From positions 2,976,001 through 3,040,000 of the forward strand of contig NZ_CP023278.1 in NCBI RefSeq assembly GCF_002896875.1: a stretch of DNA of 64,000 nucleotides. Direction: 5' to 3'. Positions 8,308-15,469 of the stretch are shown one piece after another. Origin of the DNA: Nostoc sp. CENA543. Its GTDB lineage: Bacteria; Cyanobacteriota; Cyanobacteriia; Cyanobacteriales; Nostocaceae. The notes under the pieces were generated by a model that ran no database searches, was not told the origin of the DNA, and worked only from the letters and a program-made list of their open reading frames with translations. Each line of letters opens with the position of its first letter. Within the stretch, counting starts at the first letter, position 1. The position numbers and the translations under genes are program-made.

Positions 8308-9549
8308 TGTTTCAATAAGTCACACTCAACTGCCTACGGATATGTTACCTATCAAACTGCCTATTTAAAGGCTAATTACCCACTGGAATATATGGCTGCA
8401 CTCCTGACAGCTAACAGTGGTGATACAGATAAGGTGCAGAAATATATTTCCACCTGTATCAGTATGAATATCCAAATTGAACCACCTGATATTAATCGTT
8501 CTGGGGTGGATTTTACGCCTGTGGGTGGAAAAATTTTATTTGGTTTTTCGGCGGTGCGAAATGTGGGACAAAATGCGATCGCTGCTATTATCGAAGCGCG
8601 TGAACAGGGAGGCGCGTTTAAATCTTTAGCTGATTTTTGCGATCGCGTGGATCTTCGCACTGTCAACCGCCGCACCCTAGAATCGTTGATTTATTGCGGT
8701 GCTTTCGACAAAATCGAAGCTAATCGTCAACAATTAATGCACGATTTAGAATTAGTTTATGAATGGGCGCAATCTCGTGCTAAAGATAGAGCCACTGGTC
8801 AAGGTAATTTATTTGATTTATTAGGCGGATTCGCTGCTGGTAATGATAAAAAATCGAATAATGCCTTTGAAACTGCACCAAAAGCTAAACCTGTAAATGA
8901 CTATCCACCGCAAGAAAAATTGCGAATGGAAAAAGAATTATTAGGTTTTTATGTTTCTGATCATCCCCTCAAATCTTTAAGACAAGTTGCACCACTTTTA
9001 ACACCAATCAATATTTCTCAACTCGGAGAACAAAGAGAAGATACAAAATTATGTGTAGTCGCCATGCTCAACGGCGTGAAAAAAGTCATGACCAAAAAAG
9101 GCGATCCAATGGCGATTTTGCAAATAGAAGATTTAACATCTCAAACTGAAGCTGTAGTGTTTCCTAAAACCTATGAACGTGTCAGTTCTGTACTACAAGT
9201 TGATGCTAGATTTATCATTTGGGGTAAAGTAGACCGTCGCGACGATCAACTGCAATTAATCGTTGATGATGCCGAACCAGTAGAAACAGTACAAATGGTT
9301 ATGGTGGAATTAAATCCCCAACAAGCGTCCAATATAGAAGAACTACATCGGTTGAAAACAATTTTACAAGAACAGTCAGGGGATCGAGATAAAGCCAAAA
9401 TGCCAGTGATAGGAATTATACAAACTGAACATTCTCGGAAATTAGTCCGACTAGGTTGGCAATTTTGTGTACAAGATGCGCGAATTACCGTACAAGCCTT
9501 ACAAAATGCCAGATTTCCCGCACATTTAAGACCTTTAATCGGTAGTTAG
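8200..9549 (+). CDS. dnaE-C: split DNA polymerase III alpha subunit, C-terminal half with C-intein
   Basis: A 449-residue precursor. I place the start at ATG 8200 (MVKIITRKYISKENV); the open frame begins earlier at 8119 but that part is repeat DNA. Residues 1-36 are the DnaE C-intein, ending in HNFVIKNGFVASN, the block F/G signature with terminal Asn. Cys37 at 8308-8310 is the +1 nucleophile of the C-extein (CFNKSHSTAYGY), which continues as the DnaE C-terminal part with an OB-fold-like region (KLCVVAMLNGVKKVMTKKGD). The protein must splice in trans with DnaE-N, encoded elsewhere, to make the replicative polymerase. The gene is divergent from gatA, and repeats abut the start so no ordinary ribosome-binding site is present. 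Confidence 0.97.
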   Translation: MVKIITRKYISKENVYDIGVERDHNFVIKNGFVASNCFNKSHSTAYGYVTYQTAYLKANYPLEYMAALLTANSGDTDKVQKYISTCISMNIQIEPPDINRSGVDFTPVGGKILFGFSAVRNVGQNAIAAIIEAREQGGAFKSLADFCDRVDLRTVNRRTLESLIYCGAFDKIEANRQQLMHDLELVYEWAQSRAKDRATGQGNLFDLLGGFAAGNDKKSNNAFETAPKAKPVNDYPPQEKLRMEKELLGFYVSDHPLKSLRQVAPLLTPINISQLGEQREDTKLCVVAMLNGVKKVMTKKGDPMAILQIEDLTSQTEAVVFPKTYERVSSVLQVDARFIIWGKVDRRDDQLQLIVDDAEPVETVQMVMVELNPQQASNIEELHRLKTILQEQSGDRDKAKMPVIGIIQTEHSRKLVRLGWQFCVQDARITVQALQNARFPAHLRPLIGS

Positions 9550-9742
9550 AAAAAAGTGTAGTTTACCTGCCAATCCCTAATCCCCAATCACCAGTCCCTA
9601 AGCCCCCAGTATATTACCGTAGAAGTCATCAAAATGAATACTATTTTTAGTTACTTGTGCGGATGATGATTTCCTCAAGGGCATGGTACTTTTTTATGCC
9701 ATAACAACTTCGGCAAGAGGTAGGGGAAGGAGCTGAAACTTA

Positions 9743-10285
9743 ATGATCGCTAATGACTTAAGTAAGTTTGTGTCTTATTGCAAAAAAATTCAACCCCAAA
9801 CCCACGAAGACATTAAACAGTTTTTTGAAGGGGTGATTGTATTTCCTTATGATAAAGAACTGCTTTTGCAGGCTTATCTATTTTTAAATATTCGTGATTT
9901 ATTTCCCTCATGTTATGAGTTATTGTTGTTTGAAAAGTCTCCAATAGCTGACTATACAGACTTAGGAAAATGTGATTTTGTTTATTTAACATTCCAAGGT
10001 AATTTATTTTTAATTGAGACGAAATTTATCGACACAGAAGCAACAGGCGCGACAGAAAGAAAACGCAGAAATAAGCACAGAAATAAAGTTTTTGAGCAAG
10101 TAATCACTTTAAAAAGTAGATTTAGTCAATACTGGAGTATTCACCCTGAACAATTGGAATGTGGGGTATTCACCACAGATCCTGAAGTAGATTGGCGTGG
10201 CGATAGTGCCAATGTTTTAACTAAGTCTATATCCATAGATAGCTTAGAAAAATGGCGGAGAAGCTATAAAAGGATTTATCAATAA
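9743..10285 (+). CDS. hypothetical protein with PD-(D/E)XK-nuclease-like core
   Basis: A 180-residue protein I do not recognise by name. GKCDFVYLTFQGNLFLIETK (about residues 78-97) has the spacing of a PD-(D/E)XK nuclease core: an Asp at the start of one strand and an E-x-K on the next. A basic helix (ERKRRNKHRNKVFEQ) follows. Restriction-type and DNA-repair nucleases share this layout, but so do inactive relatives. The start is the ATG at 9743, about ten bases after GGGGAAGGAG. The gene stands alone between dnaE-C and a heptamer array. Confidence 0.55.
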   Translation: MIANDLSKFVSYCKKIQPQTHEDIKQFFEGVIVFPYDKELLLQAYLFLNIRDLFPSCYELLLFEKSPIADYTDLGKCDFVYLTFQGNLFLIETKFIDTEATGATERKRRNKHRNKVFEQVITLKSRFSQYWSIHPEQLECGVFTTDPEVDWRGDSANVLTKSISIDSLEKWRRSYKRIYQ

Positions 10286-10369
10286 GTGGTGGTGTGGGGG
10301 AGACAAGGGAGACAAGGGAGAAGTAATGAGTAATGAGTAATAAGTAATGAGTGCTGACTATTGACGGTT

Positions 10370-10432
10370 GACTATTGACTATTGACTATTGACTATTGAC
10401 TATTGACTATTGACTATTGACTATTGACTATT
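10370..10432. repeat. (GACTATT)9 tandem heptamer
   Basis: Nine uninterrupted GACTATT units, preceded by looser TAATGAG and GACTATT/GACGGTT units from about 10325. On the minus strand it runs into the rexT reading frame and supplies its stop codon (10416-10414) and last residues. Confidence 0.95.
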
Positions 10433-10734
10433 GACTTCGCCGATCGCAATACTGCATCTAGTAACCCAGGAAATAGTTCTTCTAACTCTTCTTGCCGCAA
10501 TCTGTTGATGTGCTGTGTCCCTTCTTTGCGGCTAAACACTACACCCGACTCTCGCAAAATCTTAAAGTGGTTCGACATGGTAGACTTGGCGATCGCAAAG
10601 TCAAAGTCTCCACAACATTGCTCACCTTTGGCTGCTAACAAGCACACCATCTCTAAGCGCACAGGATCACCTAGCGCGTACAACACTCCGGGTAATGTAA
10701 TATCTTTTCGGTCTGGATGATATAAGAATTTCAT
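10414..10734 (-). CDS. rexT: redox-sensing ArsR-family repressor RexT
   Basis: An ArsR/SmtB winged-helix regulator: ALGDPVRLEMVCLLA, then the recognition region AIAKSTMSNHFKILRESGV and wing. From the ATG at 10734 (MKFLYHPDRK) the vicinal Cys pair in EQCCGD is Cys40-Cys41, the pair reported to form a disulfide on peroxide exposure in Anabaena RexT; a start at 10743 would add three residues. RexT represses the divergent trxA2 and is released by oxidation. The typical metal-binding ELCVCDL motif is absent, in line with redox rather than metal sensing. The last residues (SIVNSQ) are read from heptamer repeat DNA. Confidence 0.88.
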   Translation of the reverse strand: MKFLYHPDRKDITLPGVLYALGDPVRLEMVCLLAAKGEQCCGDFDFAIAKSTMSNHFKILRESGVVFSRKEGTQHINRLRQEELEELFPGLLDAVLRSAKSIVNSQ

Positions 10735-10770
10735 AACTTGCATTATCTCTTAAATTGGCATATATTTTTA

Positions 10771-10791
10771 TTATTCGATAATATCGAATAA
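10771..10791. promoter_or_regulatory. probable RexT operator
   Basis: A perfect 21-bp palindrome: TTATTCGATA, central A, TATCGAATAA. It sits 24 bases before the trxA2 start and 36 bases before the rexT start, where a repressor could control both genes. Size and symmetry fit an ArsR-family dimer site. Confidence 0.8.
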
Positions 10792-10815
10792 ATGAATTAA
10801 ATCAGGAGGACAACT

Positions 10816-11148
10816 ATGTCATCCGTCATCAATGTTACAGAAGCCACATTCAAGCAAGAAGTGCTAAATAGCCAAATCCCCGTATTGGTGGATTTCTGGG
10901 CCCCTTGGTGTGGCCCGTGTCGGATGGTAGCTCCAGTTGTCGATGAAATTGCTAGCGAATACGCAGGACAGGTAAAAGTAGTAAAGTTAAACACAGACCA
11001 AAATCCCACTGTTGCTAGTCATTACGGTATTCGTAGCATTCCTACTCTGATGGTATTCAAGGGAGGGCGACAAGTCGATACAGTTGTGGGGGCTGTCGCG
11101 AAAAATAGTTTGACTAAGACCTTAACTCAGCACATTCAACAAGATTAA
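10816..11148 (+). CDS. trxA2: thioredoxin TrxA2
   Basis: A 110-residue thioredoxin, the general dithiol reductant of the cytoplasm. [11 protein letters not shown] carries the active-site CGPC, and the cis-Pro segment is [13 protein letters not shown]. An AGGAGG lies seven bases before the ATG, the strongest ribosome-binding site in the window. It is divergent from rexT with the palindrome between, the arrangement known for the RexT-controlled trxA2 of Anabaena. The symbol rests on that context; the sequence alone says thioredoxin. Confidence 0.93.
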   Translation: MSSVINVTEATFKQEVLNSQIPVLVDFWAPWCGPCRMVAPVVDEIASEYAGQVKVVKLNTDQNPTVASHYGIRSIPTLMVFKGGRQVDTVVGAVAKNSLTKTLTQHIQQD

Positions 11149-11390
11149 TCAGTGGAAAAGTCGGCTTTTTATGGAGAATTTCAACCCCGCTTAATATAGC
11201 GGCTGTAAAATTCTCGCGACTTCAATCCGTTGAATCTTGTTAAATTGCTATCGATGCAATCAGGACTGGTAATAGGTAACAATTTATAACCAAATTACCA
11301 GTTCCTACGGTAGTCTTGAACAGACGCAGTAAATCGCGTCTGTAAATTTTCACAGCGTAATCCTATTACATCAAATCAGAGGCGAATCTC

Positions 11391-12056
11391 ATGAGTACAA
11401 TTACCCAAGTTCAACCTCTAGACGTACCCAAGGCTATTATTCAAAGACGTTCCATCAAGACTTTTAAACCAGACCCCATAGAACCAGAACTGCTCAAGCA
11501 ATTAGTAGAGTTGACCGTAGCTGCACCTAGTAGTTTTAATACCCAAGCCTGGCGGATTGTCTTAGTGCAGGATGAAGCGCAAAAGGCTGCTTTATGTGCT
11601 GCATCTTGGAATCAAAAACAAGTTATAGAAGCTCCTGTCACCTTTGTATTTGCAGCTGATGCCAAAGCTGGAGAGGGAGATTTAAGCTTGGTGTATGAAA
11701 AAGCCTTGCAAACTGGCGCATGGAATGAAGGTACAGTCAATTATTTTAAAAATGCTATTCCCCAATTCCAAGCAGGATTAGGAGATAAACGCCGGGAATA
11801 TGCAATTAAAGATGCGATTATTGCCGCTACCCATTTAGTGTTAGCCGCAGAAAGTCTAGGGCTATCCACCTGTTTTATGAATGGATGGATAGAAGAACAA
11901 GTAAAACAGGTAATTGGTGCAGAAAATGATCCAGATTTAGCGATCGCAGTTTTAGTTCCAGTCGGCTATGCTGCTGAACCCCGCTTAGATCCTGGTCGCC
12001 TGCCCTTATCTTACAACGTCTTTGTAGATAAAATTAATAACCCCTATCAAGGATAA
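11391..12056 (+). CDS. nitroreductase-family FMN protein
   Basis: A 221-residue nitroreductase-fold protein. IIQRRSIKTFKPDPIEPE and AAPSSFNTQAWRIVLV are the N-terminal FMN-binding segments, and AATHLVLAAESLGLSTCFMNGW and a late VGYAAE complete the fold. These enzymes use NAD(P)H to reduce nitro groups or quinones. It is the first of three same-strand oxidoreductase-type genes downstream of trxA2. The 240-base gap upstream contains a small CAGACGC/GCGTCTG hairpin at 11321-11342. Confidence 0.9.
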   Translation: MSTITQVQPLDVPKAIIQRRSIKTFKPDPIEPELLKQLVELTVAAPSSFNTQAWRIVLVQDEAQKAALCAASWNQKQVIEAPVTFVFAADAKAGEGDLSLVYEKALQTGAWNEGTVNYFKNAIPQFQAGLGDKRREYAIKDAIIAATHLVLAAESLGLSTCFMNGWIEEQVKQVIGAENDPDLAIAVLVPVGYAAEPRLDPGRLPLSYNVFVDKINNPYQG

Positions 12057-12141
12057 AAGGCAAAAGGCAAAAGAAAAAATACTTTTTACTTTTTACTTTT
12101 GCCTTTCTATTTTCCTCCGCTACACATAAGGATTAATCACC

Positions 12142-12831
12142 ATGTCAAACACCGCGTTAATCGTTGGGGCTGGTAGTGGATTAAGTGCTTCCATTGCACG
12201 TTTATTTGCTCAAGAAGGAATTAGCATCGCTTTAGCGGCACGGAATGTAGATAAACTGGCGCAACTTAGTGAAGAAATCGGGGCTGTTTGTTTTGCGGCT
12301 GATGTTTCTCAAGCTGACGAAGTACAACAGTTATTTAATGATGTAGACCAAAAACTCGGTTCGCCTCATATCGTAGTTTACAATCCAAGCTGGCGCGTGC
12401 GTGGAGCATTGATTGATTTAAATCCTCAAGATGTAGCGAAAACCTTAGAAATTACAGCCTATGGTGGCTTTCTTGTAGCTCAAGCTGCGGCTAAACGAAT
12501 GTTACAGCAGGGGAGTGGTGCAATCTTCTTTACAGGTGCCTCAGCTAGTGTCAAAGGTTATCCACAGTCTGCACCTTTTGCAATGGGTAAGTTTGCGTTG
12601 CGTGGTTTAGCCCAAAGCATAGCCAGAGAACTCGCCCCTAAAAATATTCACGTTGCCCATTTTGTAATTGATGGCGTGATTCGTTCTGCATCTTATTCAG
12701 ACCCAGCAGATAATCCTGATAGTACCCTAGATCCAGATGCGATCGCCCAAACCTACCTCAACATCCTCAAACAACCCCGCAGTGCATGGACATGGGAAGT
12801 AGAACTGCGTCCTTGGGTGGAGAGATTTTAG
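12142..12831 (+). CDS. short-chain dehydrogenase/reductase, atypical active site
   Basis: A 229-residue Rossmann protein. The N-terminus VGAGSGLSASIARLFAQEG is the nucleotide-binding turn, and FAADVSQADEVQQLF and a NAG-like VYNPSWRVRG follow. The helix that normally holds Y-x3-K reads SAPFAMGKFALRG, so Phe stands where the catalytic Tyr is expected; it may be a non-standard SDR or use another acid. GST and nitroreductase genes flank it, suggesting a detoxification or redox role. A GGGGCAT array begins at its stop codon. Confidence 0.85.
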   Translation: MSNTALIVGAGSGLSASIARLFAQEGISIALAARNVDKLAQLSEEIGAVCFAADVSQADEVQQLFNDVDQKLGSPHIVVYNPSWRVRGALIDLNPQDVAKTLEITAYGGFLVAQAAAKRMLQQGSGAIFFTGASASVKGYPQSAPFAMGKFALRGLAQSIARELAPKNIHVAHFVIDGVIRSASYSDPADNPDSTLDPDAIAQTYLNILKQPRSAWTWEVELRPWVERF

Positions 12832-12935
12832 GGCATGGGGCATGGGGCATAGGGCATGGGGCATGGGGCATGGGGCATGGGGCATTAAAATGAGAACTGT
12901 TGACTAATGACTAATGACTAATGACTAATGACTAA
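12831..12935. repeat. two STRR arrays: GGGGCAT units and (TGACTAA)5
   Basis: 12831-12885 holds near-perfect GGGGCAT heptamers starting at the last base of the SDR stop. 12901-12935 holds five exact TGACTAA units, ending about ten bases before the AGGAGA that serves the GST gene. Confidence 0.95.
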
Positions 12936-12953
12936 CACCCAGGAGACATCACC

Positions 12954-13652
12954 ATGATTGACTTGTATTATTGGACGACTCCTAACGGTCATAAAATCAC
13001 AATCTTTTTAGAAGAAGTCGGTTTACCTTACAATATAATTCCTGTAAATATTGGTGCGGGCGACCAATTTAAACCAGAATTCTTAGCTATTTCCCCTAAT
13101 AATCGTATACCCGCAATTGTTGACAACGAACCAATCGGTGGGGATGAAGCTATTTCTGTATTTGAATCTGGTGCTATTTTGTTGTATTTAGCAGAAAAAA
13201 CTGGGAAGTTAATTTCTGCAAATCTGAGGGAACGGGTAGAGGTTTTGCAATGGCTATTTTGGCAAATGGGGGGTTTAGGGCCAATGGCTGGACAAAACCA
13301 CCACTTTAGCCAATATGCACCGGAGAAAATAGAATACGCTATTAACCGCTACGTCAATGAAACAGCACGTTTATACGCGGTGCTAAATAAACGACTAGCA
13401 GACAGAGAATTTGTAGCTGGTGATTATTCCATTGCAGATATCGCCATCTATCCCTGGATAGTACCTTATGAACGCCAAGGTCAAAATTTAGATAATTTCC
13501 CTAATTTGAAACGTTGGTTTGAAGCAATTCAAGCGCGTCCGGCTGTAATTCGCGCCTACGAAAAAGCAGAAGCCTTAAAAAATCAGGCTTTAGATATCGA
13601 ACAGTCAAGGAATGTATTGTTTAATCAATCAGCAAATACCGTTAAAGCATAG
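12954..13652 (+). CDS. glutathione S-transferase family protein (YfcG/Ure2p-like)
   Basis: A 232-residue protein with a thioredoxin-fold first domain (MIDLYYWTTPNGHKITIFLEE, then NRIPAIVD with the cis-Pro and ESGAILLYLAEKTG contacting glutathione) and an all-helical second domain (YSIADIAIYPWIVPY). The N-terminal TPNGHK segment resembles YfcG/Ure2p-type enzymes, which act as disulfide-bond reductases with glutathione. AGGAGA precedes the ATG. Likely part of the same redox group as the three upstream genes. Confidence 0.9.
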   Translation: MIDLYYWTTPNGHKITIFLEEVGLPYNIIPVNIGAGDQFKPEFLAISPNNRIPAIVDNEPIGGDEAISVFESGAILLYLAEKTGKLISANLRERVEVLQWLFWQMGGLGPMAGQNHHFSQYAPEKIEYAINRYVNETARLYAVLNKRLADREFVAGDYSIADIAIYPWIVPYERQGQNLDNFPNLKRWFEAIQARPAVIRAYEKAEALKNQALDIEQSRNVLFNQSANTVKA

Positions 13653-14048
13653 ACTTACAAGAAATACAGGGGTGTAGGGGAAGAAAAAAGTGTTTATTCT
13701 ATAATCTTGCTAGCACGTAGTCGCGTTAGTTAAAGGCTCAAAATCATTTAGACACCCGATTCAGGGGACACCAAAAAATAAATTATCCCCACTAAACAGC
13801 TTAGTAGGGTGCGTCAGTATGAATAACCTCTTGCTACAGTTAGGTTTTCTCGCACTGACGCACCCTACAGTTTAGATATTTTTTTATCTGGAAGTCCCTT
13901 ATCAAAAAAATCGGGTGTCTTGGACACTGCAAATTTTCACAATAGTTACTTGTGCTGAAAGTTAAAGTAAATATACTCATTTTTTTTACTTTATTGTTCG
14001 AGATGGAAGTAAAATAATATTAATAAAAATTAATATAGACTTCCGCCG
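13653..14048. other. 396-base gap between GST and HAD genes
   Basis: It contains the nested inverted-repeat element at 13750-13920 and no frame I would call. The last 120 bases are AT-rich and probably carry the HAD gene promoter. Confidence 0.6.
13750..13920. repeat. 171-bp nested inverted-repeat element, MITE-like
   Basis: Outer arms AGACACCCGATT (13750-13761) and AATCGGGTGTCT (13909-13920) are exact reverse complements, followed inward by GGGAC/GTCCC. Inside, GTAGGGTGCGTCAGT (13804-13818) and ACTGACGCACCCTAC (13854-13868) form a second perfect 15-bp pair, flanked by CTAAAC/GTTTAG. It encodes no protein. This looks like one small element inserted within another. Confidence 0.8.
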
Positions 14049-14756
14049 ATGCTAAGACTAATTACCGACTTCGACGGCCCCATCATGGATGTTTCCGAGA
14101 GGTACTATCGGGTTTATCAATTTTGTTTAACAGAAATCCGCCGTCCAGGACAGGCTGTAAAAGAATTAAAAAAAGCAGAATTTTGGCAAATGAAGCGATC
14201 GCGGATTTCCGAAAAAGAAATTGCGTTAAAATCAGGTTTGGATGAGACACAAGCACAAGAATTTTCTCAACTACGACGCAACACAGTACATACTCAACCC
14301 TACTTTGAGTATGATGTCCTCGTTCCTGGTGCAGTAGAAGCATTATTAAAAATTCAAGCAGCTGGTGTTGATTTAGCTGTGATGACGATGCGCCGGGTGA
14401 GAGAATTAGACTATGCTTTTGAAAAATACGATTTAGGTAAGTTTTTCCCCGAAAATCGCCGTTATTGTCTCAGTAACGATTATGTCAAAACCCGTGATGT
14501 TGACGATAAACCCCTATTGATGACTAAAGCTTTAGCAGAATTACCATCAGCAGCAGCTACTTGGATGGTAGGGGATACGGAAGCTGATATTGCAGCCGCG
14601 AAAAAGCATAATATTCAAGTTATGGCTGTAGAATCTGGAATTCGCGATCGCGCACAGTTAAAGCTTTACCAGCCTGACTTCATTGTTCCAGACTTAAGCA
14701 CTGCCGTAAATATGATTTTGACATCAAAAGTACCAACCTTATCAGCCAAAATCTAA
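14049..14756 (+). CDS. HAD-superfamily hydrolase
   Basis: A 235-residue HAD protein. TDFDGPIMD at the N-terminus is motif I (nucleophile Asp and acid Asp), VDLAVMTMRR is motif II with Thr, and WMVGDTEADIAAAKKHNI is motif IV with the metal-binding acids. The cap between motifs I and II is helical. Probably a small phosphatase; substrate unknown. It stands alone, with an inverted repeat after its stop. Confidence 0.88.
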   Translation: MLRLITDFDGPIMDVSERYYRVYQFCLTEIRRPGQAVKELKKAEFWQMKRSRISEKEIALKSGLDETQAQEFSQLRRNTVHTQPYFEYDVLVPGAVEALLKIQAAGVDLAVMTMRRVRELDYAFEKYDLGKFFPENRRYCLSNDYVKTRDVDDKPLLMTKALAELPSAAATWMVGDTEADIAAAKKHNIQVMAVESGIRDRAQLKLYQPDFIVPDLSTAVNMILTSKVPTLSAKI

Positions 14757-14786
14757 CAGCGAAAGCCATTTTATCCTGTAAGACAA

Positions 14787-14849
14787 GGTGCGTTACGGCT
14801 AGACATTATTTGTACACACTATGAAATTCTTGCACAGCCGTAACACACC
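14787..14849. repeat. inverted repeat, GGTGCGTTACGGCT family
   Basis: GGTGCGTTACGGCT (14787-14800) and AGCCGTAACACACC (14836-14849) pair with one mismatch around a 35-base loop. The pyrimidine end continues CTAC as in the inner arms of the element at 13804-13868, so the two are related. It may also stop transcription from the HAD gene. Confidence 0.7.
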
Positions 14850-14894
14850 CTACATATACTTAGATTTTTTCAGACATCAAATTGGGTTCTTGTA

Positions 14895-15188
14895 TCACTT
14901 TTCTAAAAAGTTAGTAACATTAAAATTTGATGTTCCTTCCCAACAGTGATTTAAACAAGCATTCACTTGAGCATCAGCAGTGTTAGTAGATTTAGAAGCG
15001 TTCAACTGCACTGCGGTAACAATATATTCAAAAATAATCACGAATTGTTTTTGTGGTGAAATTCTCTCTACAACAATAGTTTCGCCTACTCTGGGAATTT
15101 GTGGCAAATCTACCACAAAGTTTTCTATTTTTGGTTTATCGAGGGGATTTTTAAAGTTAAAGTATTTACAGTAAACAATAATTTTCAC
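14895..15188 (-). CDS. hypothetical protein
   Basis: A 97-residue frame from GTG 15188 (MKIIVYCKYFNFKNPLDK); an ATG at 15212 would add eight residues. The centre (IPRVGETIVVERISPQKQF, then YIVTAVQLNA) looks like a small beta-rich domain with normal protein composition. I do not recognise the family. The gene stands alone between repeats, with low GC. Confidence 0.5.
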   Translation of the reverse strand: MKIIVYCKYFNFKNPLDKPKIENFVVDLPQIPRVGETIVVERISPQKQFVIIFEYIVTAVQLNASKSTNTADAQVNACLNHCWEGTSNFNVTNFLEK

Positions 15189-15426
15189 GCAGATAATACC
15201 CAAGAAAGTCAAAAATTTCAGTTTGTAGTGATTACTTTCACCCTATTTAGAAGAAGTATTAATATACATACCACAAAAAACGAAATATAGGTTTCTAATT
15301 CAAATTTCACTAATTCTCCTTTATCGAAACAATCAGGTTTAAAACCGAACTTCGTCCCGCTACGCTAACGCCTTTAAAGGTGAAAGGTTTTATCACGGGG
15401 TTAAAACGCTGTGACAAAACGTAATT

Positions 15427-15454
15427 GCGAATTGCGAATTGCGAATTGCGAATT
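15427..15454. repeat. (GCGAATT)4 tandem heptamer
   Basis: Four exact GCGAATT units just after the 3' end of the downstream minus-strand gene. The same unit recurs at 49230-49290. The rest of the gap 15213-15469 includes a palindromic stretch around ACTTCGTCCCGCTACGC and no gene that I see. Confidence 0.9.
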
Positions 15455-15469
15455 GGTTTTATCTCCTCA

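Noticed and set aside
10325-10432. CRISPR array
   Set aside because: The repeats are contiguous 7-bp units with no spacers; the same holds for every array in the window.
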